DNA of 64,000 nt from Snuella sedimenti (GTDB lineage Bacteria; Bacteroidota; Bacteroidia; Flavobacteriales; Flavobacteriaceae): the NCBI RefSeq assembly GCF_016428595.1, contig NZ_JAELVQ010000004.1, positions 124,001 through 188,000 on the forward strand. The letters run 5' to 3'. The notes beneath the pieces are model-generated. The model ran no database searches. It was not told the origin of the DNA and was given only the letters and a program-made list of their open reading frames with translations. Made by a program: the position numbers and the translations under genes. This document shows, in pieces, positions 29,132 through 37,446 of this stretch. Position 1 is the stretch's first letter; every line of letters starts with the position of its first letter.

Positions 29132-32100
29132 ATGAAAAAATCCGCTAAGTTCTGGAACGCGTTTAAAGTTCCGGAAAAGATTGATTTAAAAATGAAGTTA
29201 ACCTCACTTTTTTTATTTCTGACACTTCTAAATATTAATGCGCATACATCCTATTCCCAGAACACAAAAATAACACTGGATATGGATCAGGTAAGTGTGC
29301 TAGAAGTACTTGATAGAATTGAAGCGCTTTCAGAATTTAAATTTTTTATAGATACCCGAAAAGTTGACACAAAAAGAATTGTCTCAATTAAAGGGCGACA
29401 AGAACGCATAAAGAACATTCTTGATAAGCTGTTTTCGGATACTGATGTCTCTTATCGCGTTTACAAGAAGCAAATTATATTAAAAGTCAAGCCCCACCCT
29501 ATAATCCAAAACGTTAATTTGATTAATCAACAAATTGTTACAGGAACAGTTGTTGACGAACAAGGCGTTCCCTTGCCCGGGGTTAGCGTGCTCGAAAAGG
29601 GCACCCAAAATGGTGTGTCCACAGATTTTGACGGGAACTATACCTTAACGGTTAGGGGAGCAAACAGCGTACTGGTTTTTTCTTATGTAGGTTATGTAAC
29701 AAAGGAAGAAGTAGTAGGTACTAAGACGGCTATTAATGTTAAAATGGCGGTCGACCAGGACGAGTTGGACGAAGTGATGGTTGTTGCCTTTGCCAAACAA
29801 AAGAAATCCAGTGTATTGGCATCAATTACGACTATACAGCCAAGTGAGCTAAAAGTGCCCTCAAGTAACTTAACCACAGCACTGGCCGGGAGAATGGCCG
29901 GTATTATTTCGTACCAGCGCAGTGGAGAGCCCGGACAGGACAATGCCTCATTTTTCATTAGGGGCGTAACCTCTTTTGGTTATAAGGTAGATCCCTTGAT
30001 ACTAATCGATGGGGTGGAGTCCACGACCAACGAGCTGGCGCAATTATCGCCAGACGATATACAGGCATTTTCCATAATGAAAGATGCTACGGCAACCTCA
30101 CTCTATGGAGCCAGGGGAGCCAATGGTGTCATATTGGTTACTACCAAAGAAGGTAAAACCGGGGAAGCTAAGGTTTTTGTGCGTTTTGAATCTTCGTTCT
30201 CAAGCAATACCAAAAATATTAAGATAGCCGATCCGATAACCTATATGAGGTTAGAGAACGAATCGGTACTAACCCGCAATCCATCCGGGGTATTACCCTA
30301 TTCTCAAAATAAGATCGATAATACCATTGCGGGCTTGAACCCTTATGTCTACCCTGCAAATAATTGGTTGGACGACTTGGTTAAGGACAATACCAGTAAT
30401 CAGCGAGTTAACCTCAATGTAAGCGGGGGAGGTAAAGTGGCGCGCTATTATATTTCAGGGACTTTTAGCAAGGATAACGGTATATTAAAAGTGGACAAGC
30501 GCAATAACTTCAACAGTAATATCGATTTGAAGAATTACCAGCTTCGGTCCAATGTCAATATCGATTTGACCAAGACCACCGAGGCCGTTGTAAGGTTATC
30601 TGGAGCCTTTAATGACTATAGGGGGCCAATTGATGGCGGATCGGGAATGTTTAGAAAGATACTGGGCACAAACCCTGTATTGTTCCCGGCATATTACCCG
30701 TCGGAGCTTAAGCCCCTAGCAAACCATATCCTTTTTGGGAATAGCAATGTTTTAGGAGGGGGGGGCGTAGGCCCAAGTTTTATAAACCCCTATGCCGATA
30801 TGGTAAAGGGTTATCGAGATTATACCGAGTCCAACATGTCTGCCCAGTTTGAGTTAAAGCAGGATTTTTATTTTATTTTGGAAGGGCTTTCAGCGCGGAT
30901 GTTGTTCAATACCGAACGCTATTCTTACTTTGACGTTTCCAGGTTTTATAATCCCTTTTATTATTCGGCATACGGCTATGATAAAACAGAGGATGCTTAT
31001 AAGGTAAATGTGTTGAACGAGCTTACAGGTACCGAATACTTAAACTATACTGAAGGTTTGAAAAGTATCAATACGTCTACTTATACCGAAGTGGCCATAA
31101 ATTACCACAACGTGTTTTCAGAGAAACATGAGGTTTCTGGATTATTGGTTGGGACCAGGAGAAACCAGCTGTTTGCCAATCAGGGTTCCTTGCAAAAATC
31201 CTTGCCCTATCGTAACCAGGGAATTTCAGGAAGGTTTACTTATGGGTATGACACCAGATATATGGCTGAATTAAATTTTGGGTATAATGGTTCCGAACGT
31301 TTCCATAAGTCGCATCGCTATGGGTTTTTTCCTTCTGCCGGCATTGGTTGGTTCGTGTCCAACGAACCCTTTTGGAGCAGTTTGGAAAACACGATACCCA
31401 AGTTAAAATTAAAGGCAACCTACGGCTTGGTGGGAAACGATGCCATTGGAAGTGCTAACGATCGTTTTTTCTACCTTTCGGAAGTTAATATGAATGCCTC
31501 ATGGCGAGGCGCACGATTTGGTACCAATTATGGTTATTCCCGTTTTGGGGTCAATGTAAACCGATATGCCAATGACGACATTAGTTGGGAAACGGCCCGT
31601 AAGTTCAATGCCGGGTTTGAAATAAACCTTTTCAATAACCTGGAGATACAAGCAGATTATTTTACCGAGAACCGGAGCAATATTTTGATGGACAGGGCTT
31701 ATATCCCCACTACCATGGGACTAACGGCAGGGGTTAGGGCCAATCTTGGGAAGGCCAAATCCAATGGTGTAGATATTTCTATGGACTATAATAAGGCATT
31801 TACGAATGGTCTTTGGCTACAGGGGCGTGCTAATTTTACCTATGCCCATAGCGAATACCTGTTTTTCGAAGAGCCACAGTATGCAAAAAGTGAGGCGCAT
31901 TTATTTCACAAAGAGCAGTCGCTTTCACAGGTATGGGGGCTCATTGCCGAACGTTTGTTTATTGATGAATACGATGTTTCCAATGCTCCCCGACAAAATT
32001 TTGGAGAGTACGCTGCGGGCGATATTAAATACAGGGACGTTAACGGTGATGGGGAAATAACAAACCTAGACAGGGTCCCTATCGGGCATCCCACGGTTCC

Positions 32101-32599
32101 TGAAATCATATATGGTGGAGGCTTGTCGATGGGCTATAAGGCTTTTGATTTTTCATTTTTCCTACAGGGGTCTGCGCGCTCCTCGTTTTGGATCGACCCA
32201 GTTAGAACGGCGCCGTTTATTGCCAACCCGGACTTGGGGTCAGGTTCCCAAAATGCATTGCTTGATGTGTATGCCAATAACCATTGGTCCGAGGATAACC
32301 GGGATTCCTATGCGCTTTGGCCGCGACTCAGCAGTACGTTAAATACTAATAACACACAGACCAGTACCTGGTTTATGCGCAATGGTGCCTTCTTAAGGTT
32401 GAAATCCGTTGAGCTGGGATATCAGTTACCGGAGAAGTTGATTAGCGAACTGCACCTCACCAACGCGCGCATTTACTTTAATGGCACGAACCTGCTAACG
32501 TTTAGCGGATTTAAGTTGTGGGACGTAGAGATGGGCGGCAATGGCCTGGGATATCCTATCCAACGCGTGTTTAATATGGGTGTAAGTGTTAACTTTTAA
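29132..32599 (+). CDS. SusC-like TonB-dependent transporter with STN signalling domain
   Basis: The 1155-residue outer-membrane protein has a long N-terminal segment and signal (ending TSYSQ), an STN domain (about residues 47-118), a carboxypeptidase-regulatory-like domain (VTGTVVDEQGVPLPGVSV, about 136-215), a plug with LKVPSSNLTTALAGRM and DATATSLYGARGANGV, then the beta-barrel. The STN domain marks it as a signal transducer to the FecR/sigma pair just upstream. It pairs with SusD 18 bp downstream and would import glycan oligosaccharides. G+C in this gene and the next three looks higher than in the second SusCD. The substrate is inferred from the mannosidases around it. Confidence 0.95.
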   Translation: MKKSAKFWNAFKVPEKIDLKMKLTSLFLFLTLLNINAHTSYSQNTKITLDMDQVSVLEVLDRIEALSEFKFFIDTRKVDTKRIVSIKGRQERIKNILDKLFSDTDVSYRVYKKQIILKVKPHPIIQNVNLINQQIVTGTVVDEQGVPLPGVSVLEKGTQNGVSTDFDGNYTLTVRGANSVLVFSYVGYVTKEEVVGTKTAINVKMAVDQDELDEVMVVAFAKQKKSSVLASITTIQPSELKVPSSNLTTALAGRMAGIISYQRSGEPGQDNASFFIRGVTSFGYKVDPLILIDGVESTTNELAQLSPDDIQAFSIMKDATATSLYGARGANGVILVTTKEGKTGEAKVFVRFESSFSSNTKNIKIADPITYMRLENESVLTRNPSGVLPYSQNKIDNTIAGLNPYVYPANNWLDDLVKDNTSNQRVNLNVSGGGKVARYYISGTFSKDNGILKVDKRNNFNSNIDLKNYQLRSNVNIDLTKTTEAVVRLSGAFNDYRGPIDGGSGMFRKILGTNPVLFPAYYPSELKPLANHILFGNSNVLGGGGVGPSFINPYADMVKGYRDYTESNMSAQFELKQDFYFILEGLSARMLFNTERYSYFDVSRFYNPFYYSAYGYDKTEDAYKVNVLNELTGTEYLNYTEGLKSINTSTYTEVAINYHNVFSEKHEVSGLLVGTRRNQLFANQGSLQKSLPYRNQGISGRFTYGYDTRYMAELNFGYNGSERFHKSHRYGFFPSAGIGWFVSNEPFWSSLENTIPKLKLKATYGLVGNDAIGSANDRFFYLSEVNMNASWRGARFGTNYGYSRFGVNVNRYANDDISWETARKFNAGFEINLFNNLEIQADYFTENRSNILMDRAYIPTTMGLTAGVRANLGKAKSNGVDISMDYNKAFTNGLWLQGRANFTYAHSEYLFFEEPQYAKSEAHLFHKEQSLSQVWGLIAERLFIDEYDVSNAPRQNFGEYAAGDIKYRDVNGDGEITNLDRVPIGHPTVPEIIYGGGLSMGYKAFDFSFFLQGSARSSFWIDPVRTAPFIANPDLGSGSQNALLDVYANNHWSEDNRDSYALWPRLSSTLNTNNTQTSTWFMRNGAFLRLKSVELGYQLPEKLISELHLTNARIYFNGTNLLTFSGFKLWDVEMGGNGLGYPIQRVFNMGVSVNF

Positions 32600-32617
32600 T
32601 TGATTAAAACGTACGAG

Positions 32618-34525
32618 ATGAAAAATATACGATTATTATATATATTAATAATGGCATGCCTGTTCAATGCATGCAGCGATTACCTTGATGTGGTACCGGA
32701 TAATGTGGCTACCATAGACAATGCATTTAGCGATAAGACACAAGCCGAGAAATACCTATTTACCTGTTATTCGTTCTTACCTACCATAGACCATACAGAG
32801 GGAAACCCCGGGTTTTATGCAGGCGACGAATTTTGGATGTTTTGGCCCATACCGAGCGGTTATTCTTCTTCGTGGGATCCCTATAACATAGCAAGGGGGC
32901 AACAGAACAGGGTAAGGCCATTGATGAACTTCTGGGACGGTGGAAATCTTACACAACCCTTATGGCAGGGAATTCGATCCTGTAATATTTTTCTTGAAAA
33001 TGTGGATAAGGTCAGGGACCTAGCGCCTTTTATGAAATCCAGATGGATTGCCGAAGCTAAATTTTTAAAGGCCTATTACCACTGGTACTTATTAAAATTA
33101 TATGGTCCTATCCCCATTGTAGACGAGAATCTGCCTATTTCGGCATCATCTAACGAGGTAAGGGTAAAGAGAAAGCCTGTAGATGAGGTTGTAAATTATA
33201 TTATAGATTTAATCGATTCGACCGCAGAAGAAGGAGACGACAATGCAGTCTTGCCAAATAAGATAGACAACAAGACTACAGAGCTGGGTAGAATCACCAA
33301 GCCAATTGCTTTGGCAATCAAAGCCCGTATCCTAGTAACAGCAGCCAGTCCTTTGTTTAATGGGAATTCCGATTATGCCAACTTTAACGATTCGGATGGA
33401 ACACCGCTTTTTAACGCCTCAGTAAGTGATGAAAAATGGATCAGGGCCGTGGAAGCCTGTAGGGAAGCAGTGGAAGTCTGTGAACAGGTGGGGATTAGCT
33501 TGTATGAATTTAACGAGAACATACAAGGTGCCACAGACAGGATCAAAACAGAGATGAGCATCCGCAATGCGGTTTGCGAGAAATGGAACCCGGAACTCAT
33601 ATGGGGAAGTGTCGAATCGGGAGCGCCTTCAAGACAGATCCAGTTAAATGCAGCCGCAAATTTTGACCCCAATATAATAAGCTTAGCGGTTTCAGCCCAT
33701 TTGGCACCAACGATGCGTATGGCCGAGTTGTTCTATACAGAAAATGGGGTGCCAATAACCGAGGATAAAACATGGGACTATGAGAAAAGGTTCGACCTTC
33801 GTACAGCAACAGCAGCCGATAGTTCCTTACAGGAGGGCTACAAGACCGTTGGCCTTCATTTTAACAGGGAGCTCCGTTTTTATGCCGATCTGGCTTTTGA
33901 TGGCGCCAAATGGTTCATGCAAAACAATACCTGGGACATACAATGTAAATCTGGGCAACCCACAGGGAAAAAGCAAAGTGTGCTGTATTCGGTTACGGGT
34001 TATTATGCCAAAAAACTGGTGAACTGGGAAATGGTGATTTCTCCTGGTGGCGGTGTGAGCGTAGAGCCCTACCCCTGGCCCATTATGCGCTTGGCAGACC
34101 TCTATTTGCTGTACGCAGAGGCTTTAAACGAAACCGGAGACCAGGTCACAGCCTTAACATATTTGAACAAAGTGCGCAAACGGGCCGGTTTGGAAACCGT
34201 AGAGAGTGCATGGGCGAATTATTCCATTACTCCAGATAAGTACCAAACGAAAGACGGGTTGCGGGAAATAATCCATCAGGAACGCTTGATAGAATTGGCT
34301 CTTGAGGGCCATCGTTTTTGGGATTTAAGACGATGGAAGAAAGCCGCTTTAAGATTGAATACACCTATTTATGGATGGGATATCATTCAGGAGGATTATG
34401 AGAACTATAATCGCAGGGTGTTATTATTTGACCAGAAGTTCAATGCGCCGCGGGATTATTTTTGGCCCCTTTCAGATGGAGCGCTTATTGTTAATCCAAA
34501 CCTGGTTCAAAACCCGGGCTGGTAG
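32618..34525 (+). CDS. SusD-like glycan-binding lipoprotein (RagB/SusD family)
   Basis: The 635-residue protein has a lipobox (ACLFNAC) and then the SusD N-terminal stretch DYLDVVPDN. TPR-like and C-terminal family stretches follow: AEAKFLKAYYHW, LADLYLLYAEALNETG, IIHQERLIELALEGHRFWDLRRW. It caps the SusC pore at the cell surface and binds the glycan. I start at ATG 32618 because this places a normal lipoprotein signal at the N-terminus; an upstream TTG at 32600 would add six residues. Somewhat longer than typical SusD, with no frame disruption. Confidence 0.94.
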   Translation: MKNIRLLYILIMACLFNACSDYLDVVPDNVATIDNAFSDKTQAEKYLFTCYSFLPTIDHTEGNPGFYAGDEFWMFWPIPSGYSSSWDPYNIARGQQNRVRPLMNFWDGGNLTQPLWQGIRSCNIFLENVDKVRDLAPFMKSRWIAEAKFLKAYYHWYLLKLYGPIPIVDENLPISASSNEVRVKRKPVDEVVNYIIDLIDSTAEEGDDNAVLPNKIDNKTTELGRITKPIALAIKARILVTAASPLFNGNSDYANFNDSDGTPLFNASVSDEKWIRAVEACREAVEVCEQVGISLYEFNENIQGATDRIKTEMSIRNAVCEKWNPELIWGSVESGAPSRQIQLNAAANFDPNIISLAVSAHLAPTMRMAELFYTENGVPITEDKTWDYEKRFDLRTATAADSSLQEGYKTVGLHFNRELRFYADLAFDGAKWFMQNNTWDIQCKSGQPTGKKQSVLYSVTGYYAKKLVNWEMVISPGGGVSVEPYPWPIMRLADLYLLYAEALNETGDQVTALTYLNKVRKRAGLETVESAWANYSITPDKYQTKDGLREIIHQERLIELALEGHRFWDLRRWKKAALRLNTPIYGWDIIQEDYENYNRRVLLFDQKFNAPRDYFWPLSDGALIVNPNLVQNPGW

Positions 34526-34573
34526 CGATAAGGATAACATAAACTTGAAATACAAACAAAATAGATAAAACAG

Positions 34574-35761
34574 ATGAAACAATTAACATATATATGTTGT
34601 ACTGCAATACTGCTAATTGTGGTCGTTGCATGTACAAAGACAGACGTTATTGGACCCGTTGAGAACGACGGTAAGGCACCTGGTCCGGTAAGCAATATTC
34701 AGGTAGAGAACTTGGCGGGCAAGGCCATTCTTACTTATACACTGCCTGAGGATTCGGATGTGCTCTCTGTTAAGGCGGTATATACAACCGAGGGGGGTGT
34801 GGAGCGTGAGGCCAAGTCGTCGTACTATACCAATAAGGTTGCCCTGATAGGTTTTGGGGCGGCCAAGCCATATGAGGTTAAGGTCTACGCCGTGGATAAG
34901 GGCGAAAATGCCTCAGAGCCGGTATCTGTAACCGTTAATCCGTTAGAACCACCCTATCAAATAGTAGGAGAAGAATTGGAGATCGGCCCCGATTTTGGTG
35001 GGCTTTTCGTCAGTTTTGAGAACCCTGAAGAGGAAAATATAGCCATTGTTGTTTTGGCTAACGATACGCTGGGGAATTTCATCCCCTATAATACCTTTTA
35101 CACCAAATTAGAAGCCGGAAGGTTTTCCACTAGGGGATTTGACCCTGTAGAATCCGATTTTGGGGTGTATGTACGGGATAGATGGGGGAATATTTCGGAT
35201 ACCACCATGGTAAGGCTAACGCCATTCTTTGAAGAGTTGATAGACAAAAGTGGGATTTCAGGATATACCTTGCCTAATGATGCTGTTTTAGGCTATTCGG
35301 GAGATGTCGATGCACTATTTACTGATGATGTTACCGAGGGAAGTGGTTATTATCACAGTGGTGATGCCGCTGCAATGCCACAATGGTTTACGTTCGATTT
35401 AGGGAAAGAAGTGAAGTTGAGCAGGCTTGCCTGGTGGATGCGATCCGATGGTACCCGTTGGTTGTATAGTTTGCACAATCCGCGAGATATTGAGATTTGG
35501 GGATCTAATAACCCGGCACCCGACGGAAGCTGGGATTCCTGGGACTTACTCATAGAGTACGAGCAGATCAAGCCATCAGGCTTGCCTAACGGCCAATTGA
35601 CCAATGATGATCTTGCTGCAGCGGAGGCGGGTGAAACGGTGGCCTTTCCATTAGATACCCCACCCTATAGATATATTCGTTTTAAAACACTGCGTAACTG
35701 GTCTAACGGAACCTATGTGAATTTCAATGAAATCACGGTATGGGGGCAGCCACAGAATTAG
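34574..35761 (+). CDS. Surface lipoprotein with DUF4959 / DUF5126 / DUF5000 (discoidin-like) layout
   Basis: The 395-residue lipoprotein (VVVACTKTD lipobox) has two fibronectin-like sandwiches (GPVSNIQVENLAGKAIL at about 38-55; EEENIAIVVLAND) and a C-terminal F5/8C-like domain (PQWFTFDLGKEVKLS, IEIWGSNNPAPDGSW). This order is familiar from Bacteroidota proteins encoded directly after SusD. They act as extra surface glycan-binding proteins in place of SusE/F. No catalytic motif is visible. It is 48 bp after susD and 33 bp before the next lipoprotein gene. Confidence 0.82.
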   Translation: MKQLTYICCTAILLIVVVACTKTDVIGPVENDGKAPGPVSNIQVENLAGKAILTYTLPEDSDVLSVKAVYTTEGGVEREAKSSYYTNKVALIGFGAAKPYEVKVYAVDKGENASEPVSVTVNPLEPPYQIVGEELEIGPDFGGLFVSFENPEEENIAIVVLANDTLGNFIPYNTFYTKLEAGRFSTRGFDPVESDFGVYVRDRWGNISDTTMVRLTPFFEELIDKSGISGYTLPNDAVLGYSGDVDALFTDDVTEGSGYYHSGDAAAMPQWFTFDLGKEVKLSRLAWWMRSDGTRWLYSLHNPRDIEIWGSNNPAPDGSWDSWDLLIEYEQIKPSGLPNGQLTNDDLAAAEAGETVAFPLDTPPYRYIRFKTLRNWSNGTYVNFNEITVWGQPQN

Positions 35762-35794
35762 TGGACATCTTTAAATGTATAACAAAAAAATAGA

Positions 35795-36835
35795 ATGATG
35801 AAACATATACAATATTTAGCTTTACTGGTATCGATTACAGTGGGTGTATTGGCAGGTTCCTGTACGCAAATGGATGAGTTTGAAAAATTCAGGGTTGGGG
35901 GAGCGATAACCTATCCCGGGAAGGTAGATTCCGTAATTGTGTATCCGGGAAAGGAAAGGATTAAACTGGGCATGATACTAGGGGCCGACCCAACAGTGAA
36001 TAAGATAAAGGCCTATTGGAAGAACAGGCAGGACTCTACGGAAATAACGTTTGCCAGAACAGGCGCCATAGATACTTTAGACTTGGTAATTGAAAACCTT
36101 ATTGAAGGGACTTACAACTTTGAATTGTTTGCGTTCGATGATTTTGGAAATAGATCGGTCGTCACAAATGTTTCGGGTACCGTTTATGGAACTACCTATG
36201 AAGCGTCACTATTGGACAGGCCTTTGTTAACTGCAGCCTGTGGGAATATAAGATGGGGAGAGGCCAACAGTATTATGTTAGGTGTTGAGGTAAGTTATAC
36301 CGACTCATCGGGCAATGGCCAGGTGGTGTTCGTAGAAAATGACCAGGATACTTCAACCCTGTCGGATATTGATGCCAGTGAAACATTTGAGTACCGTACC
36401 GCCTATAAGCCGGACTCCCTTTCAATAGATACCTTTTATACACCGTTTAAAACGATCTTGTCTAATGACATTAGTCTATCAAGTGGTACGTATGAGGTCA
36501 TAACGGTAAACAATACGGCGCATACCTGGATGCCCCAGCAGGGTCAGACCAGGGAAGTTACACAGATAAGCGATACCCAGTTTTCATATATCCTATCAAC
36601 GGTCGCATCAGACCAGGTGCCGCTAGTTATAAATGTGGATCCAGATACCCATGTGACATCGGTGGAACTGCAGGAGATCGGTAATTTTGGCCCACCCTGG
36701 TACATGACCGCCGAAAGCATAGAGAGTAATGATAATTATGCTTGTAATGGCATCATTAGTGTCCGGTTACATATTGATAACCTGGATAGAGGAGACTATT
36801 GGGGAGATTTTACGGTTATCATTAAAAAGAAGTAG
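35795..36835 (+). CDS. DUF4998-type surface lipoprotein
   Basis: The 346-residue protein has a lipobox (VLAGSC) and a repeat-like sandwich beginning YPGKVDSVIVYPGKERIKL, with ENLIEGTYNFELFAFDD, characteristic of DUF4998 proteins found with SusCD pairs. Its role is probably glycan binding or presentation at the surface, inferred from position only. It is the last gene of the sigma-controlled unit and is followed by a strong terminator 20 bp downstream. Confidence 0.75.
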   Translation: MMKHIQYLALLVSITVGVLAGSCTQMDEFEKFRVGGAITYPGKVDSVIVYPGKERIKLGMILGADPTVNKIKAYWKNRQDSTEITFARTGAIDTLDLVIENLIEGTYNFELFAFDDFGNRSVVTNVSGTVYGTTYEASLLDRPLLTAACGNIRWGEANSIMLGVEVSYTDSSGNGQVVFVENDQDTSTLSDIDASETFEYRTAYKPDSLSIDTFYTPFKTILSNDISLSSGTYEVITVNNTAHTWMPQQGQTREVTQISDTQFSYILSTVASDQVPLVINVDPDTHVTSVELQEIGNFGPPWYMTAESIESNDNYACNGIISVRLHIDNLDRGDYWGDFTVIIKKK

Positions 36836-36855
36836 TTTCTTCAACATTCAAAGCG

Positions 36856-36891
36856 ATCGTCTATAAAGTAATTTATAGGCGATTCTTTTTT
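36856..36891 (+). terminator. Rho-independent terminator of the first SusCD operon
   Basis: A 12-bp stem (ATCGTCTATAAA with TTTATAGGCGAT, one G-U pair) has a GTAA loop and is followed by TTCTTTTTT. Confidence 0.9.
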
Positions 36892-36982
36892 GAAGATTCA
36901 ATTAAGTGTTTTGGGTTTAAAAAACAGTTGAAGCGTTGTTAAGTTGTTTTAAGTTAATAGGTTATGGGCTTTAAGGCCGTGA
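36892..36982. other. Noncoding stretch at the start of the 611-bp gap before the second susC
   Basis: The gap between 36836 and 37446 has no ORF. Apart from the separately listed sites it contains a small hairpin (ATTCTAT-ATGA-ATAGAAT, 37062-37079). I see nothing else in this stretch. Confidence 0.5.
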
Positions 36983-37022
36983 TTATGTTAATATTGACTC
37001 AATATTGGAAATTATCATATCA
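36983..37022. promoter_or_regulatory. 40-bp conserved box, copy 1 (upstream of second susC)
   Basis: This 40-bp segment recurs at 52228-52267 with a single difference. It contains a perfect 17-bp palindrome AATATTGACTCAATATT (36990-37006), followed by a conserved GGAAATTATCATATCA. It lies about 175 bp before the -33 element of the second susC promoter, a place suited to an activator or distal operator. Confidence 0.65.
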
Positions 37023-37196
37023 AATTAAATAATAAATAGTTACGAATTTTGTCAAGATTCAATTCTATATGAATAGAATACAACTTTTAAGTTTACTCAT
37101 AGTAAATTAGAATTAACGTATTGTAAATTAAGTGGTTTAGTTTATAATATTTATAATGCGTTGTTTGTTAAAACTTTAAAATAATTTAATTAAAAC

Positions 37197-37226
37197 TTGC
37201 TTACTTCAGTTTTTTTATTAATTTTG
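37197..37226 (+). promoter_or_regulatory. Bacteroidota-type promoter of the second susC
   Basis: TTG (37197-37199), a 19-bp spacer and TAATTTTG (37219-37226) match the TTG / TAnnTTTG consensus. Transcription would start near 37233, inside the first HutC-type box. That gives a leader of roughly 210 bases before ATG 37447. Confidence 0.65.
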
Positions 37227-37231
37227 AAGTA

Positions 37232-37249
37232 TGTATATACATATGAACA
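37232..37249. promoter_or_regulatory. HutC-type operator 1 of the second susC
   Basis: TGTATATACATATGAACA, the best match to the box consensus, begins five bases after the -7 element. A bound repressor would block initiation. Confidence 0.7.
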
Positions 37250-37301
37250 TTGTGTTTGTTCGGTAAGGAGCAAAATTGTATTGATTCATTATTGGCTAAT
37301 A

Positions 37302-37319
37302 TGTATATACATTCATACA
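37302..37319. promoter_or_regulatory. HutC-type operator 2 of the second susC
   Basis: TGTATATACATTCATACA lies exactly 70 bp after operator 1, close to seven helical turns. The two could bind regulator dimers on the same face of the DNA. Confidence 0.65.
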
Positions 37320-37446
37320 ATTAATTAACTAATTAAACCATTATATGATAGAAAACTACTCAAAGAATCGGTATTGTAAGTACCAGGAATTAACTAATCC
37401 TAAATTAAAATCCAACTCAATATTAACTAATAATTAAGCTAAAACT

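Noticed and set aside
31806-32342. Plus-strand small frames inside the first susC
   Set aside because: Out-of-frame shadows of the barrel-coding region with no recognisable motif.
32600-32617. TTG start for the first SusD
   Set aside because: It begins right after the susC stop and adds six residues before a normal lipoprotein signal that starts at ATG 32618.
34777-34784. Another GTATATAC HutC core
   Set aside because: It lies inside the coding sequence of the DUF4959 protein and lacks the second half of the 18-bp box, so chance is likely.
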